From positions 18,232-82,231 of the forward strand of contig NZ_JAHRCY010000034.1 in assembly GCF_019083965.1 (NCBI RefSeq): DNA of 64,000 nt, written 5' to 3'. A model generated the notes under the pieces. The model saw nothing but the letters and a program-made list of their open reading frames with translations, was not told where the DNA came from and made no database searches. The stretch comes from Catellatospora tritici (GTDB lineage Bacteria > Actinomycetota > Actinomycetes > Mycobacteriales > Micromonosporaceae). The first letter of the stretch is position 1. Every line of letters starts with the position of its first letter. This document shows positions 33,754 to 42,249 of this stretch, in pieces. A program made the position numbers and the translations under genes.

Positions 33754-34509
33754 TCAGAGCGACGTGGTGGCGACCTTCTCGACCAGGCTGCGGTAGGCGT
33801 CCTTCATCGGCAGCTCGCGCTCGACCGTGATACGCCGCCGCTGCGCGGTGACCTCGACGCCGCAGACGGGGTCGAAGCCGGGACAGTCGTGGAGCTCCCA
33901 CCACAGCCCGATGCCACGGCGCTGCCAGGCGGGCAGTTCGTTGAAGTTGATCCCGTGGCGGAACAGCAGCTCGTTCTTGTCCGCCGTGCCGGCGCCGGCG
34001 AGGGCGCGGGTAGCCTGCTGACGGGTCTGACCGGCGTTACGCAGCGTCCAGTAGCACCAGCCGTTCAACGCGCAACGGGTGGCATCGGTCTGCCGCCAGG
34101 AGAAGTAGTCGACCACGTCGCCGACGGTGACACCCAGCCAGAGCCGGGAGTCGAAGTGGGCGGGCTCGCCGACGGCCTGGGTGAACACCGCGCTGGCGAT
34201 ACCGGCCGAGATCGAGACGAGCTTCTCCACGCTGCGGCCGAACAGGTCGAACCCCGGTGGCAGGAGCAGGGAGATCTCGTCGCTCTCGGTGTAGGCGTAC
34301 CTGGCGCCCAGGTCGACCATCAGGGCCTGGGCCGTGGTGACCATCAGGTCGGAGAAGCGCGGGTCGAACGGCTTGTCGAAACGCTGCTCGGTGAAACCGG
34401 AGAAGCTTCTCCCGTCCAGCCGCAGCACCGTCCAGGCACCGGGCAGCACGGTGAGCGAGTGGAAGTACTCGCGTGCCCGCTGGGCTGCCTCGAACTCGTC
34501 GGCGTCCAC
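33754..34509 (-). CDS. Thg1-like 3'-5' RNA polymerase (tRNA(His) guanylyltransferase-like protein, TLP)
   Basis: 251 residues, the usual Thg1/TLP length. RLDGRSFSGFT carries the first metal-binding Asp (residue 32); YTESDEISLLL carries Asp77 and Glu78, matching the SDE catalytic triplet of Thg1. FDSRLW and a DATRCALNGWCYWTL segment replace the eukaryotic HINNLYN motif, which marks the bacterial TLP branch. These enzymes add nucleotides in the 3' to 5' direction to 5'-truncated tRNA using the 3' strand as template, after adenylylating a 5' phosphate. The GTG at 34509 starts 4 nt after the kinase stop, with AGGAGG about 10 nt upstream, so the two are an operon. Confidence 0.88.
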   Translation of the reverse strand: MDADEFEAAQRAREYFHSLTVLPGAWTVLRLDGRSFSGFTEQRFDKPFDPRFSDLMVTTAQALMVDLGARYAYTESDEISLLLPPGFDLFGRSVEKLVSISAGIASAVFTQAVGEPAHFDSRLWLGVTVGDVVDYFSWRQTDATRCALNGWCYWTLRNAGQTRQQATRALAGAGTADKNELLFRHGINFNELPAWQRRGIGLWWELHDCPGFDPVCGVEVTAQRRRITVERELPMKDAYRSLVEKVATTSL

Positions 34510-34513
34510 CGGT

Positions 34514-34981
34514 TCAGTCCTCCTCGATGGGGTCGACCAGGAACCCGCCGACGCCGTCGAACCTGACCGCGAACAGGCCATCGAACCCGTCGGCCAGGCG
34601 TGGTCGGCGCAGGCGCTTGAAGGTCGTGTACATCCCGACGTCCGGCACCCGGGTCCGGTCGTCACGGGCGGCGTTGCGGGCGAGCGACGCCTCCCGGTCG
34701 AGCGGGAACCAGTAGCCGACGACTGCTGCTCCATGCTCGCGCGCGGCCCCGATCAGCGGATGCCACTCCTGCGCGGACGGGTTGGTGTTGTCCACCACGA
34801 CGCTTCGCCCCTGCGCGAGCGCCTCGCCGATCAGCCGCAGCTGCCTACGCTGCCGGTTGCGGGCGTTCGGGAAGGCGTCCTTGCTGACCACCGTGTGGCT
34901 GTCGGCCAGTCGCAGTCGGCAGAACGTGCTCTTGCCGGACGCCTGGGCCCCTACCAGGATGGCCAACCGGAGCTCCGACAC
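34514..34981 (-). CDS. T4 Pnk-like polynucleotide 5'-kinase (AAA/P-loop)
   Basis: 155 residues, a kinase domain only. Walker A GAQASGKST (11-19), a catalytic-base candidate Asp in VVSKDAFP (residue 35, same spacing as in T4 polynucleotide kinase), VVVDNTNPSAQEW (compare the DTN-NPE stretch of T4 Pnk), and a lid RNAARDDRTRVPDVGMY with Arg residues. It lacks the phosphatase domain of Pnkp. Predicted to phosphorylate 5'-OH ends of RNA. It is directly upstream of the Thg1-like gene and probably provides its 5'-phosphate substrate. The GTG at 34981 is the only sensible start. Confidence 0.82.
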   Translation of the reverse strand: MSELRLAILVGAQASGKSTFCRLRLADSHTVVSKDAFPNARNRQRRQLRLIGEALAQGRSVVVDNTNPSAQEWHPLIGAAREHGAAVVGYWFPLDREASLARNAARDDRTRVPDVGMYTTFKRLRRPRLADGFDGLFAVRFDGVGGFLVDPIEED

Positions 34982-35061
34982 GCCGGACAGTGTGCCCGAT
35001 CGTCATGCCCACGACCAGTGGGTATCGCCACGGCCTCGACCGCGTGGCCGGGGTCGACCGG

Positions 35062-35670
35062 TCACCGCACCGCGGGTAGGACCAGGTCGAGGGTGCGGGC
35101 CCACTGGCGCAGGACGCGGTGGCGGCGGGCGGTGTCGTCGTGCAGCAGCTCGGCCAGGCCCAGGCCGCGCGCCAGGTCGAGGGTCGCCTGCACCGTCTCG
35201 CGGGTGCCGGGCTGCTTCTCATCGACACGCAGCAGCTCCACCGCCATCCGGTGCGCGACCCGCCCCAGCTCGGCCTCCAGCGGCCGCATCCGCTCGCGCA
35301 GCCCCTCGTCGGCGGCGGCCGCCACCCACAGGTGCAGCGCCGCCCGGAACACCGGCCCCCGGTACAGCCCGACCAGCACGCCCAGCACCTGCTCGGTGCG
35401 TCGCGGCCCGGTTCGCAGCTCGTCGGCCAGGTCGCCGATCTCGGCGGCACGCACCTCGCTCATGTGCTCGATCAGCCCCGCGACCAGGTCCTCCCGCGTC
35501 GGGAAGTGGTGCTGGGCCGCGCCGCGCGACACCCCGGCCCGCTCGGCGACGACCGCGACGGTCGCCCCGGACCAGCCGAGCTCGGCCATGCACTGCACGG
35601 CCGCCGACAGCAGCCGCTGCCGGGTGGCGCGGCTGCGGTCCTGGCGGGGTTCGCGGGAGATCGTCGGCAC
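35062..35670 (-). CDS. TetR-family repressor of the acyl-CoA operon
   Basis: 202 residues. HTH about 14-60 (TRQRLLSAAVQCMAELGWSGATVAVVAERAGVSRGAAQHHFPTREDLVA), then a ligand domain with many Leu/Ala helices. It lies 46 bp behind the acyl-CoA dehydrogenase gene on the same strand, but a TAGCCT box 7 nt before its GTG suggests its own leaderless promoter too. By position it should control the operon upstream, probably through the palindrome at 43103-43116, with an acyl-CoA as inducer; this is inference. Confidence 0.85.
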   Translation of the reverse strand: MPTISREPRQDRSRATRQRLLSAAVQCMAELGWSGATVAVVAERAGVSRGAAQHHFPTREDLVAGLIEHMSEVRAAEIGDLADELRTGPRRTEQVLGVLVGLYRGPVFRAALHLWVAAAADEGLRERMRPLEAELGRVAHRMAVELLRVDEKQPGTRETVQATLDLARGLGLAELLHDDTARRHRVLRQWARTLDLVLPAVR

Positions 35671-35716
35671 GGCGGTCAGGCTACCCAGAACACGGACGGT
35701 TCTCGTATCGAGGCCG

Positions 35717-36874
35717 TCAGTAGGACCGGGGCAGGCCGAGGCTGTGCTGCGCCACGAAGTTGAGGATCATCTCCCGGCTGACCGGGGCGATGCGGCCGAG
35801 TCTGGCCGCGACCAGCAGTGTGGCCAGGCCGTACTCGGTGGACAGGCCGTTGCCGCCGTGGGTCTGTACGGCCTGGTCGACCGACTTGACCACGGCCTCC
35901 CCGGCGGCGTACTTGGCCATGTTGGCGGCCTCCCCGGCGGCCTGGTCGTCGCCCGCGTCGTACCGGGTGGCGGCGTGGTGGGTCATCAGGCGGGCCAGCT
36001 CCACCTCGATGTGGCAGGCGGCGAGGGGGTGGCTGATCGCCTGGTGGGCGCCGATCGGGGTGCCCCACACCGCCCGGGTGCGGGCGTAGTCGACGGCTTT
36101 GGCCAGGGCGTAGCGGGCGATGCCGAGCGCGAACGCCGAGGCCAGGATGCGTTCGGGGTTCAACCCGGCGAACAGCTGCATCAGCCCGGCGTCGGGGCTG
36201 CCGACCAGGGCGTCGCCGGGCAGGGCGAGGTCGTCGAGGAACAGGTCGAACTGCTTCTCCGGCGCCACCACTTCGGTCGGGATCGGCGCGGCGGTGAAGC
36301 CGGGCGCGTCGGTGGGCACGACGAACAGCACCGGCTTGAGCCGCCCGGTGCGCTCGTCGGCGGTACGCGCGACCACCAGCACCGCCTCGGCCTCGTCGAC
36401 ACCGGAGATGTACGTCTTGCGGCCGGTCAGCCGCCACCCGTCCCCGTCCCGGGTCGCGGTGGTGGCGAGCTGGTGGGCGTTGGAGCCCGCGTCCGGTTCG
36501 GTGATCGCGAACGCGAACACGCGCGAGCCGTCGGCCAGCCCCGGCAGCCAGCGCCGCTTCTGCTCGTCGGTGCCGAACCGGGTGAGCACGGTGGCGCAGA
36601 TGGCCGGGGACACGACCATGAGCAGCAGCGGGCAGCCCGCGGCGCCCAGCTCCTCGCAGACCGCGGCCAGGTCGCCGATGCCGCCGCCGCCACCGCCGTA
36701 CTCGACGGGCACGTGGACGCCGAGGTAGCCGAGCCGCCCCGCCTCGCGCCACAGTTCGGTGGACTTGCCGCCGGTGCGGGCGTTGCGCAGGTAGTAGTCA
36801 TGGCCGTACTTGGCGCCCAGTGCGCTCACGGCCTCGCGCAGGGCGCGGCGTTCGTCGGTCTCGGGCAGGGTCAT
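35717..36874 (-). CDS. Acyl-CoA dehydrogenase
   Basis: 385 residues, full-length FAD flavoenzyme. HVPVEYGGGGGGIGDLAAVCEEL, the FAD/substrate signature FAFAITEPDAGSNAHQL, and the C-terminal QTHGGNGLSTEYGLATLLVAARLGRIAPVSREMILNFVA with the terminal catalytic region. It introduces a 2,3 double bond in an acyl-CoA, passing electrons to ETF. Its ATG overlaps the TGA of the carboxylase gene by 4 bp (ATGA). In this set of genes it likely oxidises a branched or terpenoid acyl-CoA before carboxylation. Confidence 0.92.
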   Translation of the reverse strand: MTLPETDERRALREAVSALGAKYGHDYYLRNARTGGKSTELWREAGRLGYLGVHVPVEYGGGGGGIGDLAAVCEELGAAGCPLLLMVVSPAICATVLTRFGTDEQKRRWLPGLADGSRVFAFAITEPDAGSNAHQLATTATRDGDGWRLTGRKTYISGVDEAEAVLVVARTADERTGRLKPVLFVVPTDAPGFTAAPIPTEVVAPEKQFDLFLDDLALPGDALVGSPDAGLMQLFAGLNPERILASAFALGIARYALAKAVDYARTRAVWGTPIGAHQAISHPLAACHIEVELARLMTHHAATRYDAGDDQAAGEAANMAKYAAGEAVVKSVDQAVQTHGGNGLSTEYGLATLLVAARLGRIAPVSREMILNFVAQHSLGLPRSY

Positions 36875-38838
36875 GACGGGTCCTCCGAGGCGGGGGCGGG
36901 GGTGACCACGGCGAGCACGGCACCGACGTCGACCTGACGGCCGATCTCGACGCGCAGGCTGGTGAGCACACCGTCGACGGGAGCGGTGATCTCGTGTTGC
37001 ATCTTCATCGCCTCCAACCACAGCAGCGGCTGACCGGCGGCGACGGTGTCGCCCTCGGCGGCGGCGACGCGGATGACCGCGCCGGGCAGCGGGGCGACCA
37101 GGGAGCCGGGTTCGGTGGCGACGACGGGCTGCGGGAAGCGGTCGACTGGGGTCAGTGCGACCGGGCCGAGCGGCGACTCGACGCAGACGAGGTCGTCGTA
37201 CGCGGTGACGGCGAAGGTGTGCCGCAGCGTCCCGACCAGCAGTTCCACCCGCTCGGTGGTGACCAGCCCGACAGTGAGGCCGGGCTCGTCCACGACGGTG
37301 GTGCCGGTGCGGCCCGTGCGGTAGGCGACCTCGACGCGGCCGTACGGGCCGTCGTAGGCGCGCGACTGCGGTGCCGAGCCGATGTTGCGCCAGCCACCGG
37401 GCAGTGTCCCGAGCACCCGCGCCTGCGCCCGGTCGGCGTGCGCGGCGGCCAGCGCGGCCGCGATCGCCGACAGCCGCACGGCCCGGTCGGCGGCCAGCGG
37501 CCGCGCCAGCTCGGCCAGGTCGTGGGTGGACAGGAACGACGTGTCGACGTCCCCGGCCCGGAAGGCGGGATGGCGCAGCAGCCGGACCAGCAGGTCCCGG
37601 TTGGTGACCAGGCCGTGGACGCGCGCGGCCGCGACCGCCGAGGCGAGGGTACGGGCGGCGGCCTCCCGCGTCGGCCCCCAGGCGATCACCTTGGCCAGCA
37701 TCGGGTCGTAGTGTGTCCCGACGGCGTCCCCGGCGGTCACGCCGCTGTCCAGCCGCAGGCCGCGCACCGGCGTGAACTCGGCGGCCACGCCCGGCACGGT
37801 GAACTTGCGCAGCCGCCCGGTCTGCGGCCGCCAGTCGTGCGCCGGGTCCTCGGCGTACAGCCTGACCTCGATGGCGTGCCCGCGCACCGGCGGCGGCACC
37901 GGGTCCAGCGCGGCGCCCTCGGCGACCGACAGCTGCAGGTCGACCAGGTCCACGCCGGTGACCGCCTCGGTCACCGGATGCTCGACCTGCAGCCGGGTGT
38001 TCATCTCCAGGAAGTGGAAGCCGTCCGGCCCGGCCAGGAACTCGACCGTGCCCGCGCCGGTGTACCCGATCGCGCGGGCGGCCGCGGCGGCCGCCTCGGC
38101 CAGCCGTTCCCGGACGGCGTCGGCCAGGCCCGGCGCGGGCGCCTCCTCGACGATCTTCTGGTGGCGGCGCTGGATCGAGCAGTCCCGCTCCCCCAGCGTC
38201 CACACGGTACCGTGCGCGTCGGCGAGCACCTGCACCTCGAGGTGCCGCCCGGTGGCCAGGTACGGCTCGCAGAACACGGTCGGGTCGCCGAACGCCGCCG
38301 CGGCTTCGGTCCGGGCCGCCTCGACCTGCACGGGCAGCTCAGCCAGCGTTCGGACCACGCGCATGCCCCGGCCGCCGCCGCCTGCCGACGCCTTGACCAG
38401 CACCGGCAGGTCGGCTTCGGTGATCGCGGCGGGGTCGAGTTCGGGCAGCACGGGCACCCCGGCGGCGCCCATGAGTTTCTTGGCCGCGACCTTGGACCCC
38501 ATCGCCTCGATCGCGGCCGGAGGTGGCCCTACCCAGGTCAGCCCGGCATCGAGCACCGCCTGCGCAAACGCGGCATTCTCGGACAGGAACCCATAGCCGG
38601 GGTGGACGGCATCGGCCCCGGCGGCCAGCGCCGCCGCGACGATCAGATCCACCCGCAGATAAGTGTCGGCGGGTGCGGCACCGGGCAGGCGTACGGCGAG
38701 GTCGGCCTCGCGGGCGTGTGGGGCGTTCGCGTCGGGGTCGGCGTAGACCGCGACGGTGGCGATGCCCCGGTCGCGGCAGGTGCGCATGATCCGGCGGGCG
38801 ATCTCGCCCCGGTTGGCCACCAGCAGTCGAGTGATCAT
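36871..38838 (-). CDS. Acyl-CoA carboxylase alpha subunit (biotin carboxylase plus BCCP)
   Basis: 655 residues. Biotin carboxylase 1-445 (LLVANRGEIARRIMRTCRDRGI, YGFLSENAAFAQAV, ATP-grasp loop KASAGGGGRGMRVV, FLEMNTRLQVEHPVTEAVTGVDLV) and a C-terminal biotinyl domain with WLEAMKMQHEI, Lys biotinylated. It carboxylates biotin with ATP and bicarbonate for the partner beta subunit. The size is that of methylcrotonyl- or geranyl-type carboxylases. It sits 4 bp after the beta-subunit gene and overlaps the dehydrogenase gene by 4 bp. Confidence 0.95.
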   Translation of the reverse strand: MITRLLVANRGEIARRIMRTCRDRGIATVAVYADPDANAPHAREADLAVRLPGAAPADTYLRVDLIVAAALAAGADAVHPGYGFLSENAAFAQAVLDAGLTWVGPPPAAIEAMGSKVAAKKLMGAAGVPVLPELDPAAITEADLPVLVKASAGGGGRGMRVVRTLAELPVQVEAARTEAAAAFGDPTVFCEPYLATGRHLEVQVLADAHGTVWTLGERDCSIQRRHQKIVEEAPAPGLADAVRERLAEAAAAAARAIGYTGAGTVEFLAGPDGFHFLEMNTRLQVEHPVTEAVTGVDLVDLQLSVAEGAALDPVPPPVRGHAIEVRLYAEDPAHDWRPQTGRLRKFTVPGVAAEFTPVRGLRLDSGVTAGDAVGTHYDPMLAKVIAWGPTREAAARTLASAVAAARVHGLVTNRDLLVRLLRHPAFRAGDVDTSFLSTHDLAELARPLAADRAVRLSAIAAALAAAHADRAQARVLGTLPGGWRNIGSAPQSRAYDGPYGRVEVAYRTGRTGTTVVDEPGLTVGLVTTERVELLVGTLRHTFAVTAYDDLVCVESPLGPVALTPVDRFPQPVVATEPGSLVAPLPGAVIRVAAAEGDTVAAGQPLLWLEAMKMQHEITAPVDGVLTSLRVEIGRQVDVGAVLAVVTPAPASEDPS

Positions 38839-38842
38839 CTGT

Positions 38843-40441
38843 TCACACCCGGAAAACGCCGTAGGGACCGGGGCCGGGGTCGGGCGCGTTCTGCACCGCC
38901 GAAAGGCACAGCCCCAGCACGGTACGGGTGTCGCGCGGGTCGATGACCCCGTCGTCGTAGAGCAGCCCGGACAGCACCATCGGCAGCGACTCCGCCTCGA
39001 TCTGGTTCTCCACCATGGTCCGCACCACCAGGTCGGCGTCCTCGTCGTACGGCCGTCCCGCCGCGGCGGCCGCCTGGCGGGCGACGATCGACATGGTGCC
39101 CGCGAGCTGCGCCGCGCCCATCACCGCCGACTTCGCCGACGGCCACGCGAACAGGAACCGGGGGTCGTACGCTCGTCCGCACATGCCGTAGTGCCCGGCC
39201 CCGTACGACGCTCCGATCAGCAGCGAGATGTGCGGGACGGTGCTGTTGGACACCGCGTTGATCATCATCGCACCGTGCTTGATGATGCCCCCCTGCTCGT
39301 AGTCGGTGCCGACCATGTAGCCGGTCGTGTTGTGCAGGAACAGCAGCGGCACCCGGCTGACGTTGGCGAGCTGGATGAACTGGGCGGCCTTCTGTGATTC
39401 CTGGCTGAACAGCACGCCCCGTGCGTTGGCCAGCACGCCGACGGGATACCCGTGCACGCTGGTCCAGCCGGTGACCAGGCTCGGGCCGTAGTCGGGTTTG
39501 AACTCGTCGAACCGCGAGCCGTCGGCGAACCGGGCGATCACCTCGCGCGGATCGAACGGGCGGCGCAGGTCCGGCGGCACGATGCCGAGCAGTTCCTCAG
39601 GGTCGTGGCGGGGTTCGTCGGGCGGCAGGCTCGGCGGGCTGCCGAGCTTGCGCCAGCGCAGGTTCGCCACGATGCGCCGCCCGATCCCGATCGCCTCGAC
39701 CTCGTCGGCGGCGAGGTAGTCGGCCAGGCCGGAGACCCGGGCGTGCATCTGCGCGCCACCCAGCGACTCGTCGTCGGCGTCCTCGCCGGTGGCCATCTTC
39801 ACCAGCGGCGGTCCGGCCAGGAACACCTTGGACCGCTCGCGGATCATGACGACGTGGTCACTCATGCCGGGCACGTACGCCCCGCCCGCGGTGGAGTTGC
39901 CGAAGACCACGGTCACCGTGGGGATCCCGGCGGCCGACAGCCGGGTCAGGTCGCGGAACACCTGCCCGCCCGGGATGAAGATCTCCTTCTGGTGCTGCAG
40001 GTCGGCGCCGCCGGACTCGACCAGGTTGACCAGCGGCAGCCGGTTGACCCGGGCGATCTCCAGGGCGCGCAGGGTCTTGCGCAGCGACCACGGATTGGAG
40101 GCGCCGCCCCGCACGGTCGGGTCGTTGGCGACGATGACGCACTCGGTGCTCTCGACCACCCCGACGGCGGTGACGACACTGGCCCCGACCGGGTAGTCGG
40201 TGCCGTACGCGGCCAGGGTGGACAGCTCCAGCAGTGGCGACTCCCGGTCCACCAGCAGCTCGATCCGCTGGCGGGGCAGTAGCCTACCCCGCGCCCGATG
40301 CCGCTCGGTGTACTTCGGCCCGCCCCCGGCCAGCGCCTTGGCGTGTTCGACGTCGACCTCGGCGAGCCGGTCCAGCATCGCGGCCCGGTTCGCGGCGTAC
40401 TCGGCCGACCCGGCGTCCAGACCCGTACGCAGCACGGTCAC
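38843..40441 (-). CDS. Acyl-CoA carboxylase beta (carboxyltransferase) subunit
   Basis: 532 residues with two crotonase-fold halves. KYTERHRARGRLLPRQRIELLVD starts the N-terminal half; GNSTAGGAYVPGMSD and FLAGPPLVKMATGE the first oxyanion region; LFLHNTTGYMVGTDYEQGGIIKHGAMM and GASYGAGHYGMCGRAYDPRFLFAWPSAKSAVMG the second, as in MCC/GCC-type subunits. It moves CO2 from biotin to an unsaturated acyl-CoA. The GTG at 40441 overlaps the previous gene's TGA by 4 bp. Whether the substrate is methylcrotonyl, geranyl or another acyl-CoA is open. Confidence 0.94.
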   Translation of the reverse strand: MTVLRTGLDAGSAEYAANRAAMLDRLAEVDVEHAKALAGGGPKYTERHRARGRLLPRQRIELLVDRESPLLELSTLAAYGTDYPVGASVVTAVGVVESTECVIVANDPTVRGGASNPWSLRKTLRALEIARVNRLPLVNLVESGGADLQHQKEIFIPGGQVFRDLTRLSAAGIPTVTVVFGNSTAGGAYVPGMSDHVVMIRERSKVFLAGPPLVKMATGEDADDESLGGAQMHARVSGLADYLAADEVEAIGIGRRIVANLRWRKLGSPPSLPPDEPRHDPEELLGIVPPDLRRPFDPREVIARFADGSRFDEFKPDYGPSLVTGWTSVHGYPVGVLANARGVLFSQESQKAAQFIQLANVSRVPLLFLHNTTGYMVGTDYEQGGIIKHGAMMINAVSNSTVPHISLLIGASYGAGHYGMCGRAYDPRFLFAWPSAKSAVMGAAQLAGTMSIVARQAAAAAGRPYDEDADLVVRTMVENQIEAESLPMVLSGLLYDDGVIDPRDTRTVLGLCLSAVQNAPDPGPGPYGVFRV

Positions 40442-42249
40442 AGCAGCTCCTCCGGAATGTCGACGTACCGGGAGCGCAGCCACTCCCCCAGACCCTTGCC
40501 CTGCGGATCGAACCGCGTCCCCGCCGACACGCCCGCACCGAGCAGCCCATCGACGACGAAGTTCACGGCCCGCAGCTTCGGCAGCTCATACCGCGCCACC
40601 GGCAGCTGCCCGAGCTCCGGCAGCAGCCTGCGCAGCTCGTCGACGGTGAGCGTGGCCACCAGCCAGGCATAGGCGGCATCGGCACGCACCCACACGCCGA
40701 TGTTGGCGCTGCCGCCCTTGTCGCCACTCCGCGCCCCCGCCACCAGCCCCAACGCCCCCCGCCGCGTCCCCGCGGTAAGGAAGGGCACCTTGTTATCGCT
40801 TTCCGTTGTAGAAGGGCCCCTTCCTAACGCCGAAGGCGCCGGCTCCTCGGCGAGCGCGAGCAGACCGGACGCCGCGCCGACGGCGGACGCCGTGCCGGAC
40901 ACGGGGGCGGTGGCCGAGGCCGGGGTGGGGGCGGTGGCCGAGGTGGGGGCGGGCGGGATGTGGATCGTGGTGCCGTCCGGTAGGACCGCGACGTGCGGCA
41001 CCTCGGCGGCGGGGACGGTCACGGCCGTGAAGACGCCGTAGGGCGTGCCGTCCGAGGGCGGGGTGGTCAGGGTGAAGCCCGGGTAGCTGGCCAGGGCCAG
41101 CTCGACAGCCGCGCCGGAGAAGGCCCGCCCGGCGAGTTTCGGATCCGGGTCCTTGAGCGTGGCGTGCAGCAGCGCGCTGGCTTCCTCCTGCGCCGGGGCG
41201 TCGGGGTGGTCGGTGCGGGCCAGGCGCCAGGCGAGTTCGCGCGGCGCGCGGGGCAGGGCCGCTTCGAGCTGTGTCCGGACCAGGGCAGCCTTGGCCTCGA
41301 CGTCGAGTCCGGTCAGGATGAACGTGACGTCGTTGCGGAACCCGCCGAGGGTGTTGAGGCCCACCTTGAGGGTGGGCGGCGCGGGTTCGCCGCGTACGCC
41401 GCTGATGCGCACCCGGTCGGGCCCGTCGTCGGTGAGCACGACCGTGTCGAGTCGGGTGGTGACGTCCGGGCCGAGGTAGCGCGGGGAGTCGATCTCGTAC
41501 AGCAGCTGCGCGGTGACCGTCCCGACGGTGACCGCGCCGCCGGTGCCCGGATGCTTGGTGATCACACTGGACCCGTCGGCGTACACCTCCGCGATCGGGA
41601 AGCCCGGCCTGGTCACGTCGTGCTCGGTGAAGAACGCGTAGTTGCCGCCGGTGGCCTGCGCCCCGCACTCGATCACGTGCCCGGCCGCCACCGCCCCGGC
41701 CAGCCGGTCGAGGTCGTGCGGCGTCCAGCCGAAGTGGGCCGCGGCCGGGCCCACCACCAGCGACGCGTCGGTGACCCGCCCGGTGACCACGAGGTCGGCC
41801 CCGGCCCGCAGCGCCGCCGCGATGCCGAACGCGCCCAGGTAGGCGTTGGCGGTCAGTGGCGTGCCCGCGCCGGTGCCGAAGTCGGCGGCGCGCGCGGTCA
41901 GGTCGTCGCCGGTGACGTAGGCGATGCGCGGCGCCAGCCCGAGCCTTTCGCCCAGCTCGTGCAGCGCGTCGGCGAGTCCGGCCGGGTTGAGGCCGCCCGC
42001 GTTGGTCACCACCTTCATCCCGGCGTCCAGGGCCAGCCCGAGGCACTCCTCCATCTGCCGCAGGAACGTTTTGGCGTACCCGGAGGTCGGGTCCTTGAGC
42101 CGGTCGCGGCCCAGGATGAGCATGGTCAGTTCGGCCAGATAGTCGCCGGTGAGCACGTCGATCGGGCCACCGGTCAGCATCTCGCGTACGGCCGAGAACC
42201 GGTCGCCGTAGAACCCGGACGCGTTGGCGACCCGCAGCGGCGCGTTCAC
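40438..42249 (-). CDS. AtuA/DUF1446-family protein with a C-terminal AtuA-like fold and an unusual linker
   Basis: 603 residues. Residues 1-450 form the DUF1446 domain (LRVANASGFYGDRFSAVREMLTG, MLILGRDRL, NAGGLNPAGLADALHEL, VVTGRVTDASLVVGP, ECGAQATGGNYAFF). The last about 110 residues (LVAGARSGDKGGSANIGVWVR...) are the AtuA-like ferredoxin-fold tail. The two are joined by an Ala/Pro/Thr-rich linker followed by a stretch encoded by a low-GC repeat at 40776-40827. AtuA is needed for citronellol/geraniol use in Pseudomonas; the biochemical role is unknown. The GTG at 42249 overlaps the TGA of the upstream gene by 4 bp. Confidence 0.88.
   Translation of the reverse strand: MNAPLRVANASGFYGDRFSAVREMLTGGPIDVLTGDYLAELTMLILGRDRLKDPTSGYAKTFLRQMEECLGLALDAGMKVVTNAGGLNPAGLADALHELGERLGLAPRIAYVTGDDLTARAADFGTGAGTPLTANAYLGAFGIAAALRAGADLVVTGRVTDASLVVGPAAAHFGWTPHDLDRLAGAVAAGHVIECGAQATGGNYAFFTEHDVTRPGFPIAEVYADGSSVITKHPGTGGAVTVGTVTAQLLYEIDSPRYLGPDVTTRLDTVVLTDDGPDRVRISGVRGEPAPPTLKVGLNTLGGFRNDVTFILTGLDVEAKAALVRTQLEAALPRAPRELAWRLARTDHPDAPAQEEASALLHATLKDPDPKLAGRAFSGAAVELALASYPGFTLTTPPSDGTPYGVFTAVTVPAAEVPHVAVLPDGTTIHIPPAPTSATAPTPASATAPVSGTASAVGAASGLLALAEEPAPSALGRGPSTTESDNKVPFLTAGTRRGALGLVAGARSGDKGGSANIGVWVRADAAYAWLVATLTVDELRRLLPELGQLPVARYELPKLRAVNFVVDGLLGAGVSAGTRFDPQGKGLGEWLRSRYVDIPEELL
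40776..40827. repeat. Inverted-repeat element inside the coding sequence
   Basis: Arms TAAGGAAGGGCACCTT (40776-40791) and AAGGGCCCCTTCCTAA (40812-40827) match as inverted repeats at 13 of 16 positions around a 20-bp AT-rich centre. The element looks like a Micromonosporaceae dispersed intergenic repeat (recalled, not searched), here read in frame as part of the AtuA linker. Confidence 0.6.
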
